Assembly: GCA_017963875.1 (NCBI GenBank)
Contig: JAGCTA010000398.1
Location: 1-11,066 of the forward strand
Direction of reading: 5' to 3'
DNA: 11,066 nucleotides
Source: Victivallales bacterium
GTDB taxonomy: Bacteria > Verrucomicrobiota > Lentisphaeria > Oligosphaerales > Oligosphaeraceae
The notes under the pieces were generated by a model, which did no database searches, was not told the origin of the DNA, and was given only the letters and a program-made list of their open reading frames with translations. Shown here one piece after another: positions 1-6,937 of this stretch (within the stretch, counting starts at the first letter, position 1; each line of letters begins with the position of its first letter). The position numbers were made by a program, and so were the translations under genes.

Positions 1-650
1 AAAATCAGGCCACCGCACAGAAGGCAGCCCAGGCCGCTACGCCCGCGCCAGCTGCTGCGCCTGCCCAGGCCGCTGCGCCAGCGCCTGCTGCGCCTGCCCA
101 AGCCGCTGCGCCAGCGCCCGCCGCGCCAGTTGTCCAGAAGAGTCCAGTAGCTCTTGCACCGCAGGTTGGCGATGTCCGTGTTCGTTTCAGGATTATCAGA
201 CCTCACAAAATCAGCATTGCCGCCGCCCAGAAGGGAGATACGTTTACATCGTATATCGCATCCAATGATGAAAAAGTGCTCCTGATGGTGAATGGCGAGA
301 AGAGTGCGGCAGAGATGTTTACGTCAGCAGAGAAGAGCAATGCGATTTGGACATGGGTATTGCGTCTCGTCGGTTTCCTGCTGATGAAGGCGGGGTTTGG
401 AACGATTCTTCATCCATTGTCAGTTCTTGCCGATGTCGTTCCGTTCATTGGCAATATTGTTGAAGTCGGGACGGGCCTTATCAGCGCGCTGTTTGCATTC
501 CCATTGTCGTTGGTGGTCATTGCTGTTGCCTGGCTGTTCTACCGTCCTCTCTTGGCGATTGTTCTGCTGGCAATTGTCATAGGCTGTGTAGTCCTTCTTG
601 TCATGAAACTCAAGGCAAAGAAAGCACCAGTGCCCGCACCAGCCGCCTAA
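1..650 (+). CDS. TMEM43 family membrane protein, C-terminal part (5' end outside window)
   Basis: The frame that ends with TAA at 648-650 is open back to the left edge, so the gene starts upstream; 215 residues are visible. The C-terminal half matches my memory of the TMEM43 (LUMA, DUF1625) family: a GDTF stretch, then SAAEMF, WVLRLVGFLLM, PLSVLADVVPFIGNIV and PLSLVVIAVAWLFYRPLL. Hydrophobic segments span about visible residues 115-137, 140-180 and 183-203, which fits a multi-pass membrane protein; the tail ends in Lys-rich residues and PVPAPAA. Visible residues 10-42 are an Ala/Pro/Gln repeat, probably a flexible linker in the large non-membrane domain; this is not a feature I associate with the family. 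The bacterial role is unknown; in animals TMEM43 sits in inner nuclear/ER membranes. The family call is fairly secure, the function is not. Confidence 0.82.
   Translation, partial: NQATAQKAAQAATPAPAAAPAQAAAPAPAAPAQAAAPAPAAPVVQKSPVALAPQVGDVRVRFRIIRPHKISIAAAQKGDTFTSYIASNDEKVLLMVNGEKSAAEMFTSAEKSNAIWTWVLRLVGFLLMKAGFGTILHPLSVLADVVPFIGNIVEVGTGLISALFAFPLSLVVIAVAWLFYRPLLAIVLLAIVIGCVVLLVMKLKAKKAPVPAPAA
30..128 (+). repeat. In-frame tandem repeat coding Ala/Pro/Gln linker
   Basis: Three in-frame units start at 30, 66 and 99 and are 12, 11 and 10 codons long. They read QAATPAPAAAPA, QAAAPAPAAPA and QAAAPAPAAP. The DNA copies are nearly identical, so slippage or unequal exchange probably changes copy number. 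The unit lies inside the TMEM43-like gene and keeps its frame. Confidence 0.85.
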
Positions 651-670
651 GATAAGGACCCATGATACAC

Positions 671-712
671 GAGACGTTAGACGCGAGACGTTAGACGCGA
701 GACGCCAGACGC
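671..712 (+). repeat. Three tandem 14-bp repeats
   Basis: Two perfect copies of GAGACGTTAGACGC (671-684 and 685-698) are followed by a variant, GAGACGCCAGACGC (699-712). The array begins 20 bases after the stop codon of the TMEM43-like gene. There are no spacers, so it is not a CRISPR array. A related CGAGAC word occurs again at 892-897, on the far side of the hairpin block. Confidence 0.85.
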
Positions 713-900
713 ATGTCGCGCAGCCGCGTTAGCGGCGTAGGACGGGCCAGCCGTGGGTGGAGTGCAACCGCGATAGCGGTGGAGCGCAACCCACGGAAAC
801 CCGCATGAATGTCGCGAGAGCCGCGTAGCGGCGATGGGAACCTGCTGATGGGCGGAGCGCCGCCGCGTTAGCGGCACGCGTAGCCCATAAACGAGACCTG
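713..900. repeat. Extragenic element: two degenerate ~96-bp units with paired hairpins
   Basis: Each unit begins with ATGTCGCG (713-720 and 809-816). It then has a simple hairpin with stem GCCGC/GCGGC: 723-727 with 732-736, and 820-824 with 828-832. A two-tier hairpin follows. In unit 1 the outer stem is CCGTGGGT/ACCCACGG (751-758 with 789-796) and the inner stem ACCGC/GCGGT (767-771 with 776-780) closes a GATA loop. In unit 2 the outer stem is ATGGGC/GCCCAT (848-853 with 883-888) and the inner stem GCCGC/GCGGC (862-866 with 871-875). A GGAGYGC word lies between outer and inner stem (759, 781, 854). No U-tract follows, so classical terminator function is not supported. It is most likely an interspersed extragenic repeat; an RNA role is possible. 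Confidence 0.7.
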
Positions 901-920
901 CGGGACGAGAGCCTCAGTGT

Positions 921-3900
921 TTATTCATTATCTTGTGGAACGATGTACTCATGAATCTTGACCTTCCGTCCCCATGCGCCACCGCCGTATGGCGTGATGA
1001 TTTTGGCGGGCTGGCCAGTGGCGAATTCTTCGATGGTTGGCATGTTCTTGCCATCGGCCTTGACGGGCAGGGTGAGCCAAGACGTATCTGTGACGATGGT
1101 CTGTCCGTCAATTTGGAGTTCTGCGAGGATTCCGCAGGGTAGGCCGCCTGCGTCGATGCCATGGATGATGATATGGTTTTTCCCCTTTACCAAGAAAGGT
1201 TTGATATCCACCTTGAGCATCTTCGACCAGCCATCGCTTTCAGCAATTTTCCGACCGTTGACATAAAATACAAAAGCATCATCGGCAGCGACATACGCAA
1301 ATGCGTCCTTGCTGGTGTCGGAGACATCGATCGCCTTGAAAACGGCGCACTTGCCACCAGCTACAACGCTTGATGCATCCCAAATCCAAAGTCCTTTCCC
1401 CTCGTATCCTTGCCTCATGTCCTCTTTGTAGTTCTGTTTGATTTTGTCTGGAAAAGGCGAGCCTTTCGCTTCCAGTTCAGGAATTGCGGGAGGAATCGGG
1501 TTGATGGATGGCGGCAATTTCGGACCGCAGGTCAGCACTCCGTATGGACCGAGTTCAAGATGCTTGAAGTCAACAGCGGCACCGCTGACATAGTCGTGGA
1601 GACCATCAGGCGCACTCTCTGTGTCGGCGATGGCACCGCTAATTGGCTTGTCGGTGAGGTTCAGGATGAAGAAAAATCGGCTGCCATTGTATTCGATTGC
1701 CGCAACTCGCAGGTCATCCGTCGTGGTTTTAAAGTCAGGGAGGCGTTTCCCTTCCACAAACAGCCGTGACATTCCATTGGCTTCCTTCGCGATCTGGAGG
1801 ATTTCCTCGATGAATTCATTATGAAGCGCGTAGCGGATGCCGTAGATGCCATATCCTGTGCCGCCGTTGAGCAGGGTGTCATAGACCATGAAACGCGACT
1901 GCATGAGGGTGGGGTAGGGCTTTGGATTTTTCGGATTCCAGCGGTCGTTGCCGAATTCATGCCAAGAGAAGCCCTGGAGCCAGTTGATGATGGGCTTGCG
2001 GCCATTGACAGTCTCCGCCATGCGTAAGGCGTATTTGCCGCAGGAGGTCGGTGTCTTGTCATCAAGTCCCGAATGATTGTTCGGCCATGGGACAGGGTAG
2101 ATGTCCACGCCATAGATATCGCAGGAAGCACCGTATGGTTTGAGGTCGCTGACTTCGTTGCGCGGCGCCGCGTTAATCCATGTGGGGTGTACTGGGTCGA
2201 ATTCCTGATGGATGGCATAGACTTCCTGGAAAATCTGGTATGGGACGCCGCCCCAGAGTGGTTCGTCAGCGATGAAATAGCCGAAGAATGCGGGATGGTT
2301 ACGAATTTCAGGTGGATATGCCTTGTAGAGGCGGTTCTTATAGAAAGAGATTTCCGATAGCCTATGCGGGAAACCGATGTAGAAGCAAAGTTTCACTCCG
2401 CAGCGCTGTGCCATGTCCAGCGCCTGAAGCCCAGATTTTGGGTCTGCGCCGTAATTGTGGCGGATGAGCGTGAAGCCGTGTTGTGCATACGTGTAGATTT
2501 CCTGAAGCATGTCGCTGCAGCACAGATCGAAAGCGACGATTGGGAAAAGCCATTCGCCGTTGCATGTGAAGTAGCCATTGGGGTGTGCCTTGATTTCCCG
2601 TGGCTGGGTGGGTATTTTTTGAAGTGTTTCGGAGAAGGTTCGCAATATTTTTCCATCTTTGCTTAGAACAGCCACGTCCAGTTTGGCCTTGCCGTCAGTA
2701 CCCGACCATGGGGGGAGGGTAATATAAGCGTGTTTTCCCTTGAAATCAGCAGTTGCGGTTCTGACAGTGTTGTCGGGCATTGTTAGGATTGCCTTAGCGT
2801 GATTAGCCTCCCCATCAGCAAACACCTTAAGGCGAATATCCGATTGTTTGTCTGAGGAGAAAATGGTGTTGCGATAGAAGGGTGATTCGATGATGAGTTC
2901 CCATTTTTCCGTGGGGTCCACGGGTATTTCGTCCAAAGTGAAATCGCTGAAGCGAACCGTACCTGGGGAAGCGACGGAAAGAGCGAAGTCTATGCTTTTT
3001 CCGTTGAAATTCTCTGGAACGGTGAATGTCTGGTATTTGCGCTGGGGAGCATTGCGCGCGTCATTGAATCCGAATTTGCCTTCGACAGTAGGAGTTATCT
3101 TTGTATTGATTTCATGGAATCCTGTGAGACTCTGCGCGTTGTCCAAGCCTGTGGCGATGTAACTGATGCGATAGCGTTGATTGGCCTTGACTGGTATGCC
3201 GCGCAATGTCACTGCGCCTTTCTGTCCAAAGACATCAATTTTCCCTTTGTCCAGAAGATGCGGCATTGGAATATCCCAGATGCCTCCGAGGGCACCCGCG
3301 CCGATGGCGGTCTCTGCCTTGAGTTTGCGGATGGAGAGTGGTGCCCCCTGTTGAATGGCGAAGACGAGTATGCAGTTGTGATACGCGGAGTTAGGCTTAA
3401 ATATCAGCCGCTGTGGTTTCCAACCCTTTGTGCCCTGCTGCCACAGTGCGTCGGTCCGATAATATTTCTCCCCTTCATACCATTCGACGTATGAGCGCCA
3501 GGTGCTTTCCGAGTTCACTTCAAATGTGACTTCAGTCGGCGTGCCAATCTTTGGACGCAGTACCTTGAAGATGAGCGCGCTTTTGCCTGATGCTGCCTGG
3601 ATGGTCACGTCAGCATCATTCTTTTCGTAGGTGATGGATGCGCCTCTGATGCGCCAGTCCTTTGGCAGGTTGTTGTCGTCACGACTGCTGAAATCTGCAT
3701 TTTCGATTATTGGATATTCAAATGGTGTCAGCGTAAGGTTTTTGACGACGATGCTGCCTTCTCCCTTTTCAGTCTGGATGGCGAGATGGCAGATTGCATA
3801 TTTGAATTCGACCTGGAAAGTCTGGATGAACTCTTGTGGTTTTGCAGTGCCAGTGAGCCAGTTAGCGCCGCTGTTCCTCCACCTTTCTGGTGTGCCGTCG

Positions 3901-4202
3901 GTCTGTTTGCCAGAATAGTATTCAGCGTACATGCGGTATTTCAGGCCTTCGGTTGCCGTGATGGTCGCCTTGAGGCGCAGGTCCTGCCCCAAAGGGAGTT
4001 TGAGTTGCTGGACGGCAAGCGTGGACGCACCGAGTTCAAAGCCGCCGTCAATGTGTTTCCACGTGCCGTTTTTGATGCTCCATGCCTGTGGCTGCTTGTT
4101 GGGAGAAGTCTTCTCCATGAGCGGATTTTGGATGAAATCAACGGCTGAAGCAAACAGAAACAGGGAACAGAGAAGCAAAAGGGCGGTGAACTTTTTTTTC
4201 AT
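921..4202 (-). CDS. Secreted multidomain glycoside-hydrolase-like protein
   Basis: I chose the ATG at 4202 (1093 aa); a TTG five codons upstream (4217) is also open. MKKKFTALLLLCSLFLFASA is a clear Sec signal peptide with an ASA cleavage site, so the protein is exported. Residues ~25-160, 165-295 and 305-430 look like three beta-sandwich, carbohydrate-binding-like domains. Residues ~435-535 look Ig-like. Residues ~540-850 look like a TIM barrel, with FGYFIADEPLW carrying a candidate acid/base Glu at 647. Residues ~925-1045 look like a galactose-binding jelly roll of the kind attached to rhamnosidases and GH2-type enzymes (VAADDAFVFYVNGRKI). The family is not identified and the substrate is unknown; the second catalytic carboxylate is not obvious. 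No strong Shine-Dalgarno site precedes the ATG. The gene is divergent from the prepilin-like cluster. Confidence 0.85.
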   Translation of the reverse strand: MKKKFTALLLLCSLFLFASAVDFIQNPLMEKTSPNKQPQAWSIKNGTWKHIDGGFELGASTLAVQQLKLPLGQDLRLKATITATEGLKYRMYAEYYSGKQTDGTPERWRNSGANWLTGTAKPQEFIQTFQVEFKYAICHLAIQTEKGEGSIVVKNLTLTPFEYPIIENADFSSRDDNNLPKDWRIRGASITYEKNDADVTIQAASGKSALIFKVLRPKIGTPTEVTFEVNSESTWRSYVEWYEGEKYYRTDALWQQGTKGWKPQRLIFKPNSAYHNCILVFAIQQGAPLSIRKLKAETAIGAGALGGIWDIPMPHLLDKGKIDVFGQKGAVTLRGIPVKANQRYRISYIATGLDNAQSLTGFHEINTKITPTVEGKFGFNDARNAPQRKYQTFTVPENFNGKSIDFALSVASPGTVRFSDFTLDEIPVDPTEKWELIIESPFYRNTIFSSDKQSDIRLKVFADGEANHAKAILTMPDNTVRTATADFKGKHAYITLPPWSGTDGKAKLDVAVLSKDGKILRTFSETLQKIPTQPREIKAHPNGYFTCNGEWLFPIVAFDLCCSDMLQEIYTYAQHGFTLIRHNYGADPKSGLQALDMAQRCGVKLCFYIGFPHRLSEISFYKNRLYKAYPPEIRNHPAFFGYFIADEPLWGGVPYQIFQEVYAIHQEFDPVHPTWINAAPRNEVSDLKPYGASCDIYGVDIYPVPWPNNHSGLDDKTPTSCGKYALRMAETVNGRKPIINWLQGFSWHEFGNDRWNPKNPKPYPTLMQSRFMVYDTLLNGGTGYGIYGIRYALHNEFIEEILQIAKEANGMSRLFVEGKRLPDFKTTTDDLRVAAIEYNGSRFFFILNLTDKPISGAIADTESAPDGLHDYVSGAAVDFKHLELGPYGVLTCGPKLPPSINPIPPAIPELEAKGSPFPDKIKQNYKEDMRQGYEGKGLWIWDASSVVAGGKCAVFKAIDVSDTSKDAFAYVAADDAFVFYVNGRKIAESDGWSKMLKVDIKPFLVKGKNHIIIHGIDAGGLPCGILAELQIDGQTIVTDTSWLTLPVKADGKNMPTIEEFATGQPAKIITPYGGGAWGRKVKIHEYIVPQDNE

Positions 4203-4272
4203 GGTTTTGAAATTCAAGCAGGGTGTGTTGTTGTTGTCTCAATTCTTCCCCTTATCCCTTGTCCCTTGGAAC

Positions 4273-4300
4273 AATATATTGAAGAAAACATGATTTCCAA
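4273..4300 (-). promoter_or_regulatory. Candidate sigma-70 promoter for the secreted hydrolase-like gene
   Basis: On the minus strand, TTGGAA (4300-4295) and TATATT (4278-4273) are separated by 16 bp, inside an AT-rich stretch. The predicted start near 4266 would give a leader of about 65 nt before the ATG at 4202. The leader contains a purine-rich G-run tract (minus strand, about 4265-4240) too far from the ATG to serve as its ribosome site. The match is moderate. Confidence 0.4.
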
Positions 4301-4360
4301 TGGAAAGGGATTGGAAAACTTCCCAAGATTAAAAAACTTTTTGACAAAGGATTTTTCATC

Positions 4361-4389
4361 TTGATTTTTCTCGCAAAAAATGGTACAAT
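4361..4389 (+). promoter_or_regulatory. Sigma-70 type promoter with extended -10 for the prepilin-like cluster
   Basis: TTGATT (4361-4366), a 17-bp spacer and TACAAT (4384-4389) are present, with TGG directly before the -10, which is the extended -10 form. The predicted start near 4396 gives a 5' leader of about 55 nt before the ATG at 4451. It is the best promoter match seen in the window. Confidence 0.6.
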
Positions 4390-4450
4390 ATATAAAATTG
4401 CTTTTTGTCTTTCCATAGGTTGTCGTTTCTGAAAAAAGTTTCTGGAAATT

Positions 4451-5176
4451 ATGAACATGCCCAACATGCGTTCTGAACGTCATTTTACGCTGATTGAACT
4501 TCTTGTCGTTATCGCGATTATTGCGATTCTGGCGGCGATGTTGCTGCCTGCTTTGAGCAAGGCACGCCAGAAGGCACGGAGCATCTCCTGCGTCAACAAT
4601 CTGAAAACCATTACGTTGCAATCAACCCTCTATTCGGATGACAACAAGGACTTCTACATGCAGTTGCGCTTTACGCAGTCATCGGGCGACATGTGGCAGG
4701 ACATCATGCTCAAGAATACCATGGGCAGCGATGCCAACTACTATTCCTATCCGTTCATGTTCTGCCCAGAGACGATGCACCCGAAGAACGATACTTCGAC
4801 ATTCGGGTATTTTCATGCGTGGTACCCAGGCTACGGCACACCGTTGAACGGACCTTGCAACGAGCAGATTTACGTCGGCCCAACCACTGGCCTTTATAAC
4901 ACCTGGAAGAAGACCTCCATCCGCAAGCCGACCATTACTCTTATTGCGGGCGACAGTTCGAATAACGCCTACAAGCAGTACGGCTACTGCCGCATTAACA
5001 ACAAAGGCGGCGACCATACGACCGAAACCACCAACTGGGGCAAGCACGGCCACATGTCGGAAAACTTCGGGTTCGTTGACGGTCATGTCGAATCCATTCG
5101 CATTGAGCGCATCAACGTCTGGCGCGATACCGCCATGTACAATGGCGAACTCTATCGAGGCGAATTCACAAAGTAA
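4451..5176 (+). CDS. Prepilin-type N-terminal domain protein (type II secretion pseudopilin-like)
   Basis: The protein is 241 aa. After a short basic leader (residues 1-11) comes [19 protein letters not shown], the type IV prepilin/pseudopilin methylation helix with Glu at +5 (E16), followed by [17 protein letters not shown]. This predicts handling by a prepilin peptidase and anchoring in the membrane or assembly into a filament. The C-terminal domain ends with [18 protein letters not shown], which resembles the H-X9-DG motif of DUF1559-type proteins common in Planctomycetes and Lentisphaerota, though the first His-to-DG spacing is ten here. The residue before the expected cut is His, not Gly. 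ATG codons at 4457 and 4466 are alternative starts; no strong ribosome site helps to choose. It is the first gene of a three-gene row and diverges more from the other two. Confidence 0.9.
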   Translation: MNMPNMRSERHFTLIELLVVIAIIAILAAMLLPALSKARQKARSISCVNNLKTITLQSTLYSDDNKDFYMQLRFTQSSGDMWQDIMLKNTMGSDANYYSYPFMFCPETMHPKNDTSTFGYFHAWYPGYGTPLNGPCNEQIYVGPTTGLYNTWKKTSIRKPTITLIAGDSSNNAYKQYGYCRINNKGGDHTTETTNWGKHGHMSENFGFVDGHVESIRIERINVWRDTAMYNGELYRGEFTK

Positions 5177-5221
5177 AATCTGTCTTTCATCACATCCTTA
5201 AACTCACAGGAGAAGAGAAAC

Positions 5222-6016
5222 ATGCAACACAGACAGTTAAAAAAGTTTACATTGATTGAACTTCTGGTGGTCATCGCCATCATTGCGATTCTTGCGGCGA
5301 TGCTGCTGCCCGCGCTTGCCAAGGCGCGTGATAAGGCGCGCGCCATCAGTTGTACCAACCAACTGAAGACTCTTGCCACATACGGCAGCCTCTATTCCGT
5401 TGACAACAACGACTCCATCCTGCCGTTTGAGAAATCCGCTGTCAATGAAAAAAAGAACCTTCGTCTCCGCTGGTACGAATGGATGGAACTCGATCATTTC
5501 TTTGACATTAAGTTCTACGGCACGAAGGTGCTGAACAAGGACTACAGTTCCCGCATGGTCAAGGAGTTCCTCTGCCCAGCGGACAGCCAGGTCTTTTGCA
5601 TGTGGCATCAGCAGCCGTACGGCATCAGTTACGGATATAATGCCTTCATTGACTGCTGCCGTGACTATTGCAAGAACTCATTCAGCGTCGACCCCGATGT
5701 CGCCCTCCCCAGCGGAGGCACCTGGCTTGCCCATCTCTCGCAGGCCAAGAACCCGTCATCCATCTCGACGTGGGCAGATACATGGAAACAGGTCGCAGAC
5801 ACAACGGCCTATACTGCTAGCACGCCTAGCAATCTGAAATACCTCTACAAATATACGACAGCCTGCGTCGGGCGCTACGGCGCTCATGGAAAGACCCGCA
5901 ACTGCGCTTTGCTGGACGGCCACGTCGAGACGCAGTCAGCCTGCCCAGTCAATGCGTCTTCTGACGCGGAGAATACCTGGGACAATCCCTCGAACATCGT
6001 CAACAAACTTCCATAG
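5222..6016 (+). CDS. Prepilin-type N-terminal domain / H-X9-DG protein, paralogue 1
   Basis: The protein is 264 aa. An AGGAG site nine bases upstream supports this ATG. The leader MQHRQLKK is followed by [19 protein letters not shown] (Glu at +5), then [17 protein letters not shown]. The C-terminal domain holds [18 protein letters not shown], a proper H-X9-DG motif, and ends in [20 protein letters not shown]. Several Cys residues in the middle (for example FLCPAD and DCCRDYC) could form disulfides in an exported protein. It is closely similar to the next gene over its whole length ([26 protein letters not shown]), so the pair arose by tandem duplication. It lies 45 bases after the previous gene and probably shares its transcript. 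Confidence 0.92.
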   Translation: MQHRQLKKFTLIELLVVIAIIAILAAMLLPALAKARDKARAISCTNQLKTLATYGSLYSVDNNDSILPFEKSAVNEKKNLRLRWYEWMELDHFFDIKFYGTKVLNKDYSSRMVKEFLCPADSQVFCMWHQQPYGISYGYNAFIDCCRDYCKNSFSVDPDVALPSGGTWLAHLSQAKNPSSISTWADTWKQVADTTAYTASTPSNLKYLYKYTTACVGRYGAHGKTRNCALLDGHVETQSACPVNASSDAENTWDNPSNIVNKLP

Positions 6017-6045
6017 ATTCACTAATCGTCAAAAAGGAATCCTCC

Positions 6046-6831
6046 ATGAGAAAATTCATCGCGTTCACTTTAATTGAATTGCTTGTCGTCATCGCCATTA
6101 TTGCGATATTGGCGGCAATGTTGTTGCCCGCACTTGCCAAGGCGCGTGAGAAGGCTCGCGCCATCAGTTGCACTAACCAGTTGAAGACGCTTGCTACATA
6201 CGGAAACATCTACACCGTTGATAACAGAGACTTTTTGCTTCCATACGAAAACACGGCAGTGAACGAATGCAGGGGCATTCGTCTTCGCTGGTACGAATGG
6301 ATGGAGGCAGACCACCATTTCGGTCTCAAGTTTAATGGCAAGGAGGATTTGCGGGATCACGGCTCGCCTGAATATCGCATGGTTGCTGAATACATTTGTC
6401 CTGCGCACAGCCCGCACATGGGTGCCTGGAACTGGATTCCATACGGCCTCAGTTATGGCTACAACGGCAATATCAACTGCACCCGCGATTATATCCAGGC
6501 ACTCACGGGGGTAACGCCTGATGTCGGCTGCCCTACTGGCGGCACGATTCTCGGACACCTCTCTCAAGCGAAGAACCCGTCGTCCATTGCCACATGGGCG
6601 GATACATGGAAATATGCCAAGGTCAAAAGCAATTACGTTTATCTGAGACACCTTGCAGCCTACTCGAGTGCCAGCGTCGGCGGCACGTATGGTGCCCATG
6701 GCAAGGCGCGTAATTGCGCATTAGTCGATGGTCACGTCGAAGCCCAGACCGCATGCCCCGTCAATGCGTCAACCGATTACGAAAATACGTGGGACAATCC
6801 GAGCAACATCGTCTATAAGATTCCGAACTGA
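6046..6831 (+). CDS. Prepilin-type N-terminal domain / H-X9-DG protein, paralogue 2
   Basis: The protein is 261 aa. An AAGGA site seven bases upstream supports this ATG. The leader is only MRKFIA, followed by [19 protein letters not shown] (Glu at +5, residue 11) and [17 protein letters not shown]. It shares with the preceding gene [24 protein letters not shown] and TWADTWK, the motif [18 protein letters not shown] and the C-terminal [17 protein letters not shown] tail. The central region has drifted most, as expected if it meets a ligand or a partner. It lies 29 bases after paralogue 1 and is the last gene before a terminator. The exact role is unknown: pseudopilin-like filament subunit or membrane-anchored surface protein. 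Confidence 0.92.
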   Translation: MRKFIAFTLIELLVVIAIIAILAAMLLPALAKAREKARAISCTNQLKTLATYGNIYTVDNRDFLLPYENTAVNECRGIRLRWYEWMEADHHFGLKFNGKEDLRDHGSPEYRMVAEYICPAHSPHMGAWNWIPYGLSYGYNGNINCTRDYIQALTGVTPDVGCPTGGTILGHLSQAKNPSSIATWADTWKYAKVKSNYVYLRHLAAYSSASVGGTYGAHGKARNCALVDGHVEAQTACPVNASTDYENTWDNPSNIVYKIPN

Positions 6832-6869
6832 TTGTAAATCGAGTGAATAGAGCGTATTGTTAAAATTTT

Positions 6870-6904
6870 GGGGCGTGAATCATTATGAATCCGCGCCCCT
6901 TTTT
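6870..6904 (+). terminator. Rho-independent terminator after the prepilin-like cluster
   Basis: GGGGCG (6870-6875) pairs with CGCCCC (6894-6899) across an 18-nt loop, and five T bases follow (6900-6904). It lies 39 bases after the stop of paralogue 2 and only 33 bases before the next start codon, so it could also act as a partial terminator or attenuator for the downstream genes. Confidence 0.75.
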
Positions 6905-6937
6905 GTCACATCACCCCTAACGGAGACTTGACCACAC

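Noticed and set aside
671..712. Possible CRISPR array
   Set aside because: The repeats are directly adjacent with no spacers and are only 14 bp long, and no cas gene is near.
713..900. Bidirectional terminator for the two flanking genes
   Set aside because: The stems are strong but no T-run follows on either strand, so a rho-independent terminator is not supported.
4203..4217. TTG start at 4217 for the secreted enzyme
   Set aside because: It adds only five residues and has no better ribosome site. The ATG at 4202 gives a compact signal peptide.
4341..4346. Perfect TTGACA as the main -35 box
   Set aside because: At 16-18 bp downstream there is only T-rich sequence without a -10 match. The TTGATT at 4361 with an extended -10 is better.
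6070..6699. 209-codon open frame on the minus strand
   Set aside because: It lies opposite paralogue 2, has no ribosome site and no recognisable domain. Similar mirror frames occur opposite the related gene 5222-6016, so it follows from the codon pattern of this family.
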